Positions 13,914 to 22,099 of a stretch of 46,942 nt of DNA are shown one piece after another. Numbering within the stretch: the stretch's first letter is position 1; each line of letters opens with the position of its first letter. Source of the DNA: JANLIQ01 sp964358205 (GTDB lineage: Bacteria > Patescibacteriota > UBA1384 > 2-12-FULL-50-11); assembly GCA_964358205.1 (NCBI GenBank), contig CAYHNZ010000003.1, forward strand, positions 1-46,942. Direction: 5' to 3'. Both the position numbers and the translations under genes were made by a program. The notes under the pieces are model-generated. The model saw only the letters and a program-made list of their open reading frames with translations, had not been told where the DNA came from and searched no databases.

Positions 13914-15989
13914 CACCGGTATCACCATTGGCCGTCTCTGCGTTTTTTCAAAGAGGAACTCGCCAATATCGTCGCGCATCGCTTTTTTGAAGAATTCCCA
14001 GTTGATCGTTCCTCGACCAGTATGGAGTTCGTGCAGTTTTTTGATTTGGGTGCGGGTGTTGGCAATGAGGTCTTCGGATTCCTTCATATAGACGAAGCCG
14101 CGCGAGATAATGTCAGGCGAAGTCATCAGCGTCCCTTTCTGGCCGTCGACGGTCATTATAATCAAGAAGATGCCGTCAGCCGCCATGGTTTGGCGATCGC
14201 GCAAGACCACTTCACCAACATCGCCGACGCCGAGTCCGTCGATCAAGACATAGCCGACCGGCGCTCGTTCTTTAGCAATCCGCCCGCCGTTAGCGTCAAA
14301 TTCGACGATCTGGCCGTTTTCGACAACTAGACAGTTTTCTTCTTTCATTCCTAGACCCCGAGCCAGCTTGCAGTGCTCGACCAAATTGCGGTAATCGCCG
14401 TGAATCGGGATCAAGTATTTTGGCTGAAGCAGTGAAATCAGAAGTTTCATCTCTTCCCGATTGGCGTGGCCAGAGGTGTGAATGTCTAGTTCCTGATTGG
14501 TAATAACTTCCGCTCCGAGCCGGTAGAGATTATTGATTGTTGCGGCGACAGCAACTTCGTTTCCTGGGACATTTGACGAAGATAGAGCGACAGTGTCGCC
14601 CTTTTTAATATTAATATGACGATGCTCGCCGGTGGCCATTCGGACCAGCGCCGAAAACTCTTCGCCCTGACTACCAGTACACATAACCACCAGCTTATGG
14701 TCGGGAATATTGCCGACCGTTCGTAAATCAGTTAACACCCCTTGTGGAACTTTGAGGTAGCCGAGCTCCATAGCAATGTTGGTGTTTTTCTCCATTGACC
14801 GACCAGATAAGGCTAGTTTACGGCCAGTGCGGGCACAAGCAGTAACGACGTGTTGAATTCGGTCGATTCGACTAGCAAAACTAGAAACGATAATTCGTCC
14901 CGGAGCTTTAGCGAAGATATCTTCTAGGGCGGCACCAACGACTTGTTCGCTCATGGTAAATCCTGGTTTTAAAACGTTAGTCGAGTCGGACAGCAGACAG
15001 AGCACACCGCGTTTAGCCAGTTCGGCCAGTTTGGTGAAATCGGTTGGCTCGCCAAACGGTGGGGTGAAGTCGATCTTCCAGTCGGTGGCGTGATAGATCA
15101 GCCCAACCGGGGTGGTAATGGCCAAACCCAGAATATCCGGAATTGAATGAGTCATCCGGACCGGTTCGACGACAAAAGCACCGATTTGAATTCGTTCGTT
15201 CGGTTTAATAATCCGGAAATCCGCTCCTTCAATGCCGTGTTCTTCGAATTTGGATTTAATTAGCCCGGCCGTCAGCGGAGCGGTGTAAATTGGGACTCGA
15301 AACTTTGGGTAGATATAGGGCATGCCGCCGATATGGTCTTCGTGGCCATGGGTAATAATGAAGGCGCGGATCCGATCTTTGTTCTGTTCAAGATAAGTTG
15401 TATCGCAGATGACGTAATCGATTCCCGGCATGTCAGCATCAGGGAATTTGATGCCAGCGTCGATGATCAGAATGTCGTTGTTATACTCATAGACCAGCAT
15501 ATTTTTATCGCCGGTTTCGCCACTGCCGCCGAGCGGAATAATCCGCAGGGTATTGTTAGCCGCTCGAGCAATGACTTTGGCGGTTGGCGCCCCTTCAGCG
15601 GCGCCAGTGGGGCCAAATTTCAGACCAGCCTTATCGGGGCGGCGAAATGGCTTATTGCCGCCGCTGCGAAACGGCCGGTTGCGAGCACTCGGAACGCTGG
15701 ACGCAGAACTTTGGGTTGGGCGATCAGCTGGTCGGCCACCGAGACTGGGCGAGCCCGGAATCGGGCGATGATTTCTCGATTTAAAGTTGGGGCGGTTAGG
15801 TCGATTCGACCTCGGGGAGCTGTTTGGCCCGGGAGCGGCAACTGGTAGGGATTTCGGGGCTAGTATTTGCCCAGCATCAGAGATATCGATGATGCCGTCA
15901 CGCGGTTTGCTAGCATCAGGCTCTGTTGAGGGATTAGCAGTGCTATTAACAGCACCGGAATTTGAGTCTTCTATTATAGTGTCCGGCAC
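13899..15989 (-). CDS. rnj: Ribonuclease J
   Basis: RNase J is a metallo-beta-lactamase/beta-CASP endo- and 5' exonuclease central to mRNA decay in bacteria lacking RNase E. The 696-residue protein has the zinc motif HGHEDH at 214-219, the core start LRIIPLGGSGETGDKNMLVY at about 148, beta-CASP motifs (DSTNVLKPGFTMSE, SGHANREEMK) and PKYLIPIHGDYRNL. Residues 1-145 are an unusual Ser/Pro/Arg/Asn-rich disordered extension with many RPN and NRPF motifs, perhaps RNA-binding. The frame starts at a GTG; a TATAAT box inside the first codons leaves the true start open. Confidence 0.95.
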   Translation of the reverse strand: MPDTIIEDSNSGAVNSTANPSTEPDASKPRDGIIDISDAGQILAPKSLPVAAPGPNSSPRSNRPNRPNFKSRNHRPIPGSPSLGGRPADRPTQSSASSVPSARNRPFRSGGNKPFRRPDKAGLKFGPTGAAEGAPTAKVIARAANNTLRIIPLGGSGETGDKNMLVYEYNNDILIIDAGIKFPDADMPGIDYVICDTTYLEQNKDRIRAFIITHGHEDHIGGMPYIYPKFRVPIYTAPLTAGLIKSKFEEHGIEGADFRIIKPNERIQIGAFVVEPVRMTHSIPDILGLAITTPVGLIYHATDWKIDFTPPFGEPTDFTKLAELAKRGVLCLLSDSTNVLKPGFTMSEQVVGAALEDIFAKAPGRIIVSSFASRIDRIQHVVTACARTGRKLALSGRSMEKNTNIAMELGYLKVPQGVLTDLRTVGNIPDHKLVVMCTGSQGEEFSALVRMATGEHRHINIKKGDTVALSSSNVPGNEVAVAATINNLYRLGAEVITNQELDIHTSGHANREEMKLLISLLQPKYLIPIHGDYRNLVEHCKLARGLGMKEENCLVVENGQIVEFDANGGRIAKERAPVGYVLIDGLGVGDVGEVVLRDRQTMAADGIFLIIMTVDGQKGTLMTSPDIISRGFVYMKESEDLIANTRTQIKKLHELHTGRGTINWEFFKKAMRDDIGEFLFEKTQRRPMVIPVVIQV

Positions 15990-16146
15990 GGAGTGCGGCC
16001 ACTTAGAAGCTACTTTATCATTAGTAATTGAATCAGCTTCTATAGTAATTTCCTTTCTTAATATTTCTTCTAGATGGAGTACTTATGTCGGTTCGATCCG
16101 ACTTAGTTTTATAAGCATAGAGGGCTTTTGATTAAATGTCAATTTA

Positions 16147-16318
16147 CGCGGCTCTGCGAGCCGCTTTGCTCTAACGTGGGGACCAGGGACTTAAATTGCG
16201 AAGGCCGTCCCTAGGTCCCCACACCCCATACCCTGCCACGCTTCCCTACGGGGTTTGGTGAAAAACCGCTCGCTGACCAATACTCATTGGTTCATGGCTC
16301 GCGGTTTTTCGATTTATT
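16147..16318. repeat. Multi-hairpin repeat element R2
   Basis: It has the same plan as R1 and R3 with different stem sequence: GCGGCTC-TGC-GAGCCGC; GTGGGGACCAGGGAC (16176-16190) against GTCCCTAGGTCCCCAC (16207-16222) with loop TTAAATTGCGAAGGCC; CACGCTTCCC-TAC-GGGG; and GAAAAACCGC (16260-16269) against GCGGTTTTTC (16301-16310) with the loop TCGCTGACC...CATGGCTC. It lies in a 525-base gap between RNase J and a small membrane gene. I see nothing else clear in 15990-16146. Confidence 0.85.
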
Positions 16319-16325
16319 CTTCGCG

Positions 16326-16490
16326 GGAATACCACGGGTAGCAACCCGTGGATGTCGCCAACGGACTCGCTTTTTCAAAGTGAGAGCAGTCGCCAAAGAT
16401 GGCGCGGCACGCGAAGAAGAAGATACCACGGGCGGAAGCCCGGGGAGCTTTATGTGTATAAAGAACGGCCGCACGAGGTTTCGCGCGGCC
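16326..16490. ncRNA. Candidate structured RNA or hairpin cluster
   Basis: Five further hairpins follow R2: CCACGGGT-AGCA-ACCCGTGG (16332-16351); CTCGCTTT-TTC-AAAGTGAG (about 16366-16384); CCACGGGC-GGAA-GCCCGGGG (16426-16445); CTTTAT-GTGT-ATAAAG (about 16448-16463); and GGCCGCACGA-GGTT-TCGCGCGGCC (16467-16490). The first and third share ATACCACGGG. Overlapping short frames have no sign of coding. The strand is unknown, and it may equally be a DNA repeat cluster. Confidence 0.4.
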
Positions 16491-16514
16491 AGTGGGCGGT
16501 TAGGTGGTTTAAGT

Positions 16515-16805
16515 TTAATCGGTCCGAAGGTCACTACCTATCCGAACCCATAGCACGTCCCAGATGATGAGGAAGATGGTGAGGAAGATCATCCTCACAA
16601 TGAAGTCGTCTTCTTGCCCAAGAAGTTCGAGAATCTTCCCCAAACCGAAGATCGTAATTCCGAGAGACATGGGTCCGACAATGAAGAGCGGAATTCTCCG
16701 ACCCTTTTCATCTAGGTACCCTGTCAAGAGTGACCCAAAGGTAATGAATAGAAAACCGAAGGCGGCAATTGTCAACCAGATTGCCTGAGGAAAGGTGATG
16801 TTCAT
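16515..16805 (-). CDS. Small membrane protein, 96 aa, three predicted helices
   Basis: Hydrophobic segments AIWLTIAAFGFLFITFGSLL, IPLFIVGPMSLGITIFGLG and IVRMIFLTIFLIIWDVLWV are separated by short charged turns (YLDEKGRR, LLGQEDD). I recognise no family. It is the last gene before the hairpin-rich gap upstream of RNase J and 66 bases downstream of udg on the same strand. Confidence 0.7.
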   Translation of the reverse strand: MNITFPQAIWLTIAAFGFLFITFGSLLTGYLDEKGRRIPLFIVGPMSLGITIFGLGKILELLGQEDDFIVRMIFLTIFLIIWDVLWVRIGSDLRTD

Positions 16806-16871
16806 GTTCTGTTTTCCCGCACCGAAATGCTTAGTGGCACCTTACCTTAAAAATGTAAGAAAGTCAAGAGG

Positions 16872-17537
16872 TTAGCGCTTAATTTTGTCCATATATTCGG
16901 GGATTTTGGCGAAGTCGTCGAGCAGGGTTTGGCGCATACCGCCGTTGTATAAAGCGGCGGCCGGATGGTAGAGAGGGAGATAGGCAGCGGGTACTAGGGA
17001 CTGGGAGCTAGGTACTAGTTTTCCATCTAGTTCCAATTCCCTGGTTCCCGGTCCCTGCTTAACTAGTTCCGAGTTCCTAGCTCCTAGTTCCTGCTCTTTC
17101 CAGATCAGCTGGCCATGGACTTTAGAGATGGGACCAATGTCCGGTAAAAATGCTGTCATCGAGTGCCGGCCCAAGAAACAAACTAGCTTTGGCTTGATAA
17201 TGGCGATCTGTTTTTTAAGAAATGGCAACTGCATGACAATTTCCTCGGGCAGAGGATCGCGGTTGCCAGGCGGCTGGTACTTAATGACATTGGCGATGAA
17301 AATATCTTCCCGCTCCAAACCAATCGAATTAAGCATTTCGTTCAAGAATTTGCCAGCCGCACCGACAAACGGCCGACCGGTTTCATTTTCCTTCTTACCC
17401 GGCGCTTCACCAACAAACATAATCTCGGCATCCGGACTCCCCTCGCCAGGGACGGGGTTTTGATTCGGTTGATATTTACACTGCTCGCAAACAGCAATCC
17501 GCTTGGCCACTTCTTTGAGCGCCTCTTCTTTCGTCAT
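16872..17537 (-). CDS. Family 4-type uracil-DNA glycosylase lacking two Fe-S cysteines
   Basis: The 221-residue protein has the family 4 signature: VCEQCKY (Cys17, Cys20), the uracil-pocket motif GEAPGKKENETGRPFVGAAG, NVIKYQPPGNRDPLPEEI and a late LPLYHPAAALYN. Family 4 enzymes use four Cys for a [4Fe-4S] cluster. Here the positions that normally carry the third and fourth are Tyr87 and about Gln103, so only one CxxC pair remains. A 39-residue low-complexity insert (residues 147-185) lies between HGQLIW and YLPLYHP. Activity remains likely from the conserved pocket but is unproven. Confidence 0.9.
   Translation of the reverse strand: MTKEEALKEVAKRIAVCEQCKYQPNQNPVPGEGSPDAEIMFVGEAPGKKENETGRPFVGAAGKFLNEMLNSIGLEREDIFIANVIKYQPPGNRDPLPEEIVMQLPFLKKQIAIIKPKLVCFLGRHSMTAFLPDIGPISKVHGQLIWKEQELGARNSELVKQGPGTRELELDGKLVPSSQSLVPAAYLPLYHPAAALYNGGMRQTLLDDFAKIPEYMDKIKR
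16983..17099 (-). repeat. In-frame short-word repeat in the uracil-DNA glycosylase gene (family C)
   Basis: The coding strand repeats GGAACTAGGAGCTAGGAACT-type words, giving EQELGARNSELV and ELELDGKLVPSSQSLVPA. The 29 bases at 17008-17036 are identical, on the opposite strand, to 46811-46839 inside tsaD and are read in the same frame (LELDGKLVPS). Confidence 0.88.
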
Positions 17538-17580
17538 CTGCTACCGGTATATCACACCGAGGAAAAACAGCCCAGAGACC

Positions 17581-17609
17581 TTGATTTTCGAGCCATAATC
17601 TGTTAAAGT
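17581..17609 (+). promoter_or_regulatory. Promoter of the J-domain island
   Basis: TTGATT (17581-17586), a 17-base spacer and TAAAGT (17604-17609) precede the plus-strand pair by about 40 bases. An AAGGA site lies upstream of the ATG at 17649. This is the only plus-strand promoter I can place in the surrounding minus-strand block. Confidence 0.5.
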
Positions 17610-17648
17610 ATGGGTGCCCTTTTACATATTGGGACAAGGACATGAAAT

Positions 17649-18314
17649 ATGAACAACACTCTTAGCAAGATCGCCGAGTTTGGACTTGGCGACATTTCTG
17701 ACAACGCCCAGCTTGCGCTGGCCAAAGTATCTGATCGCACTCTTGGTGAGTGCGGGCTTGTCGGCTTGACCGGTGAGACGCTCGAGAGAGCCCTCGCAGT
17801 CAGTGCCGACCACAAAGTCGGTCTCGAACAGATCGTCGGCTACATGAAGGACGGCATCTCGCTTGAGCGCGTCAACATGTGTCTCGAGATCTACGTCGAT
17901 GAGTTCACCAACAAGGGACGCGCCAGCGTCTATCTGCTGAACTGTTACGCCGACGCCTTCGGGTTTTCGATGGACGGCAAGGGTTACTGCGACGCCTTTC
18001 GTACCGCCCTGGTATCATTTCAATCGTTCTTCGAAGAGAGTCTGGCGAATAAGGTGAAGGCACAGCTTCCGCTGTACTGGCTATATCACGCAATCCAGAA
18101 CAAGATGGGCGGGGAATTTCACAAGGCCTTGTGCCTCGTGAACGAAGACCCATCGCAGATGGTCGAAGTGTTGATGTCTCGGACTGGCGTTCTCGCTGGC
18201 ACGAACAACCCAACGTTTGGCCGACACTGTAACGAGATCCTTCGCGAGACCAGCTACTGCGCCGCTAGGGCCGCCGAAGCCGAGAGGAGAAAGAACTATG
18301 AACCCTCTGTATAA
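17649..18314 (+). CDS. Hypothetical protein, 221 aa, partner of a J-domain protein
   Basis: I do not recognise the family. The protein is soluble and mostly helical, with a repeated pattern of small helices in the N-terminal half (ISDNAQLALAKVSDRTLGEC, TGETLERALAVSADHKVGLE) and six scattered Cys. It is the first gene of a two-gene plus-strand unit and overlaps the J-domain gene by 17 bases. Codons are richer in G/C at third positions (GAG, CTC, GTC) than in flanking minus-strand genes, which hints at foreign origin. Confidence 0.7.
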   Translation: MNNTLSKIAEFGLGDISDNAQLALAKVSDRTLGECGLVGLTGETLERALAVSADHKVGLEQIVGYMKDGISLERVNMCLEIYVDEFTNKGRASVYLLNCYADAFGFSMDGKGYCDAFRTALVSFQSFFEESLANKVKAQLPLYWLYHAIQNKMGGEFHKALCLVNEDPSQMVEVLMSRTGVLAGTNNPTFGRHCNEILRETSYCAARAAEAERRKNYEPSV

Positions 18315-19380
18315 TACGGGGTTGGGACGGAGCATCATCGAGGTGCTCGCCGACGACCCTGCGGGAATCAGAACGGCCGCTGCACAGTATTTTCGTGCAG
18401 TGGCTCGTCTTCTTCACCCCGACCTCAACCCAGAGAGCGAGAGGATGGAGCTGTTCGCCGTGATTAACGGTGCGTGTCAACAGCTCGACGGAGCCTTAGA
18501 CGAAGAGCTTCTTGGTTGGGTCAAGGAATTCCTTGGCCGGGACGAGCAAGCCGTCTTCGAACGGAGCTTCGCTGCACAGACCCAGCGGAACTCGGAAGCC
18601 TCTCTAGAGAGACAGGTTATCGAACTTCGCCAGGAAGTCGAGCGCACCGAGCTACGCATGAAAGTCGCTCTCGTCGAGCAGCAATATATAAACGACGGAA
18701 ACGTCGCTCTGCTCACCGTTGCCTTACCTAGGCGGGTCTGGCCGAAATGCAAAGCTGTTTTTGTTCGAGAGCTATTCGACAACCTGTTCCTTACCACGAC
18801 TCGTATGGTCAGTGGTCAGACGAGACAAGCCAAACAGGACAACTTGGTGAAACGGGTGGAGTACAACCTTCTCTTCTTGAGGAAAGATGGGCAGGTCTGG
18901 AGCGACTCGCGCACCCTCAAGTTTGCCCCTGTGGTCGAAAGGCTCTCCACTACTGAAGAAGCGATGATGCGACCCTTCGATCAGATTCCCGAGCTCTTGC
19001 GTCAGCAAGGTCGTCGCGATCTCCTAGAGCTTCGAGAGGGGATCTTCGGCTCCGCCAAGTACCGCGGTCTGGCAATCGGATTCCATTCCGGAAGCCGGAC
19101 GGACGATGCGGGCTCGAGACAGGTGGGTGTGTACCTACGACAGGTCGGGCTTATCCATGACTTGCTCAACGAGGCTAGCCAGACCATCCGGCTAGACGAT
19201 CCCAATACACTACTGATCACGATTCGATCGCTCAACATACTTGAGCAGCAGGAGAGAAACAAGAAATACAAAATCGTAACGGAGTCGACAAAGCATCGGC
19301 CATCCGACATCCGAGAATTCTTCGTCGAACTACTCGCCATAGATTCGAATGACCTACTCAACCCCATTAGCCCCTCCTAA
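18298..19380 (+). CDS. J-domain-like protein, 360 aa
   Basis: Residues about 10-65 resemble a DnaJ domain: a helix TAAAQYFRAVARLL leads to the HPD motif at 40-42 (LLHPDLNPES), followed by ELFAVINGACQQLDGAL, like helix III of J-domains. A coiled-coil segment comes next (about 95-130, SLERQVIELRQEVERTELRM). The C-terminal two-thirds is unknown. There is no Gly/Phe linker or zinc finger, so this is not a DnaJ orthologue. It would recruit Hsp70 to an unknown client. The ATG at 18298 follows GAGGAG by 7 bases. A terminator overlaps the stop codon. Confidence 0.78.
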   Translation: MNPLYNTGLGRSIIEVLADDPAGIRTAAAQYFRAVARLLHPDLNPESERMELFAVINGACQQLDGALDEELLGWVKEFLGRDEQAVFERSFAAQTQRNSEASLERQVIELRQEVERTELRMKVALVEQQYINDGNVALLTVALPRRVWPKCKAVFVRELFDNLFLTTTRMVSGQTRQAKQDNLVKRVEYNLLFLRKDGQVWSDSRTLKFAPVVERLSTTEEAMMRPFDQIPELLRQQGRRDLLELREGIFGSAKYRGLAIGFHSGSRTDDAGSRQVGVYLRQVGLIHDLLNEASQTIRLDDPNTLLITIRSLNILEQQERNKKYKIVTESTKHRPSDIREFFVELLAIDSNDLLNPISPS

Positions 19381-19400
19381 TCCCAGGAGGGGCACCTTTT
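19371..19400 (+). terminator. Rho-independent terminator
   Basis: CCCCTCCT (19371-19378) pairs with AGGAGGGG (19385-19392), followed by CACCTTTTTACCC. The stem includes the stop codon of the J-domain gene and closes the two-gene unit before the convergent end of pnp. Confidence 0.88.
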
Positions 19401-19423
19401 TACCCTTTGTGTCCTAGCGGGAT

Positions 19424-21532
19424 TTACCCAATGCGGACGAGAGAGATTCGGCCTTTGTCAGGGTCGACGTCTTTGACTTTAACTTTGACGGTGTCACCGA
19501 CTTTGACGACGTCGGAGACATTTTCGACAAAACCGCCGGTGCCGAGTGCCGAGACATGGATCATGCCGTCTTTGTTAGGTGTCAGTTGAACAATCGCCCC
19601 GATTTCCTTGCCCGACATNNNNNNNNNNATGCGATCTTTCTGGATAGCGATGATCGTGCCGGTAAATTCTTCGCCGATTACTACTGGTTTGCCGATCGAC
19701 TCGACAATTTGCTTAACCAGCTCGGCCTTGGCGGCGTCATTCGAGGTAATCATGACCGTGCCGTCGTCATCGATGTCGATATTAAGAATCTCGCGACCAC
19801 CTTGGTCGTCAATAATTTTATTTATTACTTTGCCGCCCGGACCGATTAGTTCACCGATTTTCTCGGGGTCGATTTTGGTCGTGATAATTCGCGGGGCGTA
19901 CTCGGAGAGTTCAGCACGTGGTTCGGCAATGACCTTGAGCATTTCTGCCATAATTTCTTCGCGACCCTTAAGGGCGGCGGCAAAAGTGGCTTCGATCATT
20001 TTATCGGTTAGGCCGTGGTTTTTAACATCTAATTGGATGGCGGTAATGCCTTTAGCCGTACCAGCAATCTTGAAGTCCATCTCGCCGGCGAAATCTTCCA
20101 GACCCTGCAGATCGGTTAAAACTTCAAAGTTATCATCGTCACCGACCACGATACCCATGGCAATGCCAGCCACCGGGGATTTAATCGGTACGCCAGCGTC
20201 CATCAACGCCAAAGTCGAGCCGCAAGTAGCGGCCATCGAACTCGAGCCGTTGGAGCCGAGAATCTCGGAAACGAGGCGGATGGTATAAGGAAAGACAGAG
20301 CGCTCGGGAATCATCATCTCTAAGGCCTTTTCGGCCAGCGCGCCGTGGCCAATTTCGCGGCGGTTCATGCCGCCCATTCGCTTAATCTCGCCGGTAGCGT
20401 AAGGCGGGAAGTTGTAGTGGTGAAGGTAGCGCTTGGTGCCAAAATCTTCGAGCGTGTCGATATGGAGCTCTTGGCCAGGGCCAGCCAGCGTCACAACTGT
20501 CAGCGCCTGGGTCTCGCCACGGTTAAACAAACCGGTGCCGTGAACTCGAGGCAGAACACCGACTTCGATATCGAGCGAGCGGACTTCGTCCATCTTCCGG
20601 CCATCGGGTCGTTTTTTGTGTTCGAGAATTAAGGTTCGAATCGCTTTGTGGAAAGCCAGCTCGACCGCTTCGATCACTTGCCCGGCGTCAAATTCTTCGG
20701 CAAATTTCTCGATTGCATCGGCTTCGAGGGTTTTCAAGAGGTCGTGGCGCTTGGTCAGATCAGTTTCGGTGACGATGCTCTGGAGTCGATCCCAGGCGAA
20801 ATCTTTAACTTTACCGATATGCTCTGGCTCAACATGCTCGACCTTTTCTTTGTCGGCATTGATAAAGGCCCGCTGTGGCTCGATCGCCGCGGCAATCCCT
20901 TTTTGGGCAAAAGCCAGGGCTTCGGCCATTTTCGCTTCGGGAATTTCGTTGGCCGCTACTTCAATCATCGTAATCTTGTGCTCGCTACCGGAAGCCAGCA
21001 AATCGAGTTCACTTTCGGCCATTTGCGTTGTGGTTGGGTTAAGGATTAACTTGCCGTCAACCAAACCAACTCGGACGGCGGCGATTGGGCCGGCAAACGG
21101 AGCATCAGTTTGAATCAAGGCGGCCGAGGCGCCGATGACAGCCAAGGCCGAGGTGTCGTGCTCGCCGTCATACGACAGCGTCGTCACAATTACCTGGACT
21201 TCGCGACGCAGACCCTTGGGAAACATCGGTCGGATCGAACGATCAACCAGGCGGCCAGTTAGAACGGCGGACTCACTTGGGCGGCCTTCGCGTTTCATAA
21301 ATTTGGAGCTGGATATTTTACCAGCAGCGTACATCCGTTCCTCGTAATCAATCGTCAGCGGGAAAAAATCGCTACCGACTTTTGGCTTATCGGCAACGCA
21401 AGCGGTCGCCAAAAGGACCGTGTCGCCTTGACGCACAGTCACCGAGCCGTCAGCCTGTTTGGCCAACTTGCCGTGTTCTAAAATTATCTCCGTTTCTCCG
21501 TAAGGCACGGTCGCTTTCTTCAATTCTTTCAT
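19424..21532 (-). CDS. pnp: Polyribonucleotide nucleotidyltransferase
   Basis: PNPase degrades RNA 3' to 5' by phosphorolysis. The 702-residue protein has two RNase PH domains (GRPSESAVLTGRLVDRSIRP; HHYNFPPYATGEIKRMGGMN), a KH domain around IGELIGPGGKVINKIIDDQG and a C-terminal S1 domain (GMIHVSALG, VKVKVKDVDPDKGRISL). Ten N at 19619-19628 interrupt the S1 domain; the frame is kept across them, but four residues are unknown. An AAAGG site lies 9 bases before the ATG. It is downstream of rpsO, the classic order, with a long leader hairpin between. Confidence 0.97.
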   Translation of the reverse strand: MKELKKATVPYGETEIILEHGKLAKQADGSVTVRQGDTVLLATACVADKPKVGSDFFPLTIDYEERMYAAGKISSSKFMKREGRPSESAVLTGRLVDRSIRPMFPKGLRREVQVIVTTLSYDGEHDTSALAVIGASAALIQTDAPFAGPIAAVRVGLVDGKLILNPTTTQMAESELDLLASGSEHKITMIEVAANEIPEAKMAEALAFAQKGIAAAIEPQRAFINADKEKVEHVEPEHIGKVKDFAWDRLQSIVTETDLTKRHDLLKTLEADAIEKFAEEFDAGQVIEAVELAFHKAIRTLILEHKKRPDGRKMDEVRSLDIEVGVLPRVHGTGLFNRGETQALTVVTLAGPGQELHIDTLEDFGTKRYLHHYNFPPYATGEIKRMGGMNRREIGHGALAEKALEMMIPERSVFPYTIRLVSEILGSNGSSSMAATCGSTLALMDAGVPIKSPVAGIAMGIVVGDDDNFEVLTDLQGLEDFAGEMDFKIAGTAKGITAIQLDVKNHGLTDKMIEATFAAALKGREEIMAEMLKVIAEPRAELSEYAPRIITTKIDPEKIGELIGPGGKVINKIIDDQGGREILNIDIDDDGTVMITSNDAAKAELVKQIVESIGKPVVIGEEFTGTIIAIQKDRXXXXMSGKEIGAIVQLTPNKDGMIHVSALGTGGFVENVSDVVKVGDTVKVKVKDVDPDKGRISLVRIG
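19619..19628. other. Assembly gap (ten N) inside pnp
   Basis: Ten undetermined bases lie in the S1 domain of pnp, between the codons for AIQKDR and MSGKEIGA. A ten-N run is a usual scaffold placeholder, so the real gap size may differ from ten. Confidence 0.95.
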
Positions 21533-21603
21533 TTCGAACCTTTTACTAATAGGTGAGAAATATGAATGTAAATCATGATTATAGTCAATTCTCCTTTATC
21601 TAA

Positions 21604-21684
21604 GGAGGGGCGATCATGCAATCAGCTGGTGGTGAACCCAAACAAGTTTGGGCGCACCACCAGCCAGACGATCGAACAACCTCC
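21604..21684 (-). promoter_or_regulatory. Long hairpin in the rpsO-pnp leader
   Basis: Nested pairs: GGAGG (21604) with CCTCC (21680); CGATC (21611) with GATCG (21670); GCTGGTGGTG (21625-21634) with CACCACCAGC (21655-21664); CCCAAAC (21637-21643) with GTTTGGG (21646-21652). It lies 72 bases before the pnp start. In E. coli an RNase III-cut hairpin in the same place controls pnp by feedback; the same role here is an inference. Confidence 0.7.
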
Positions 21685-21710
21685 AGGGTTAATTTCTAAT
21701 ATCTAATTGT

Positions 21711-21748
21711 TAAGGGCTAGTTGCTAGAAGCCAGTTGCCAGTTGCTTT
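21711..21748. repeat. Short-word repeat in the rpsO-pnp spacer (family C)
   Basis: GCTAGTTGCTAGAAGCCAGT and TGCCAGTTGCTTTC match words seen in ppsA, polA and femAB. Here they lie between genes, directly after the rpsO stop codon. Confidence 0.7.
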
Positions 21749-21752
21749 CTTA

Positions 21753-22010
21753 CTACTTTCTGAGGCTCAAGCTCCCGATCAGCTTCTTGTAGCGGTCGGG
21801 ATTTTTCTTTTCCAAATACCCCAGTAAACTACGACGCTGGCTAATCATCTTGAGCAAACCCATTCGTGAATCGATATCCTTTTTGTGGGTCTGCAAATGG
21901 TCAGACAGAGTGTTGATTTTATCGCTCAAAACCGCAACCTGAACCTCGGATGAACCGGTATCAGTTTCGTGGGCTTGAAACTTCTTGATCGCCTTAGCTT
22001 TGCTGGTCAT
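21753..22010 (-). CDS. rpsO: 30S ribosomal protein S15
   Basis: S15 binds 16S rRNA early in small-subunit assembly. The 85-residue form from ATG 22010 (MTSKAKAIKKFQAHETDTGS) aligns with the usual length. It carries the signature TGSSEVQVAVLSDKINTLSD, then HKKDIDSRMGLLKMISQRR and LLGYLEKKNPDRYKKLI. A longer frame upstream lacks S15 homology. A small hairpin CCCGT-AAA-ACGGG ends 5 bases before the start codon and could affect initiation. S15 in other bacteria represses its own mRNA through leader structures. Confidence 0.95.
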   Translation of the reverse strand: MTSKAKAIKKFQAHETDTGSSEVQVAVLSDKINTLSDHLQTHKKDIDSRMGLLKMISQRRSLLGYLEKKNPDRYKKLIGSLSLRK

Positions 22011-22099
22011 CTTAACCCGTTTTACGGGGAGAGACGAGTTATTATTTAACGACATCTTTGCCATCAGTCTAAATATTTTAGCATTATTTTGTATCTGGT

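Noticed and set aside
16287..16567. Overlapping short frames on both strands in the R2/hairpin region
   Set aside because: They follow from GC-rich hairpins without stops; they lack ribosome sites and any family resemblance.
19556..20288. Plus-strand frames of about 100-226 codons across the N run in pnp
   Set aside because: They are antisense to PNPase domains and have no independent support.
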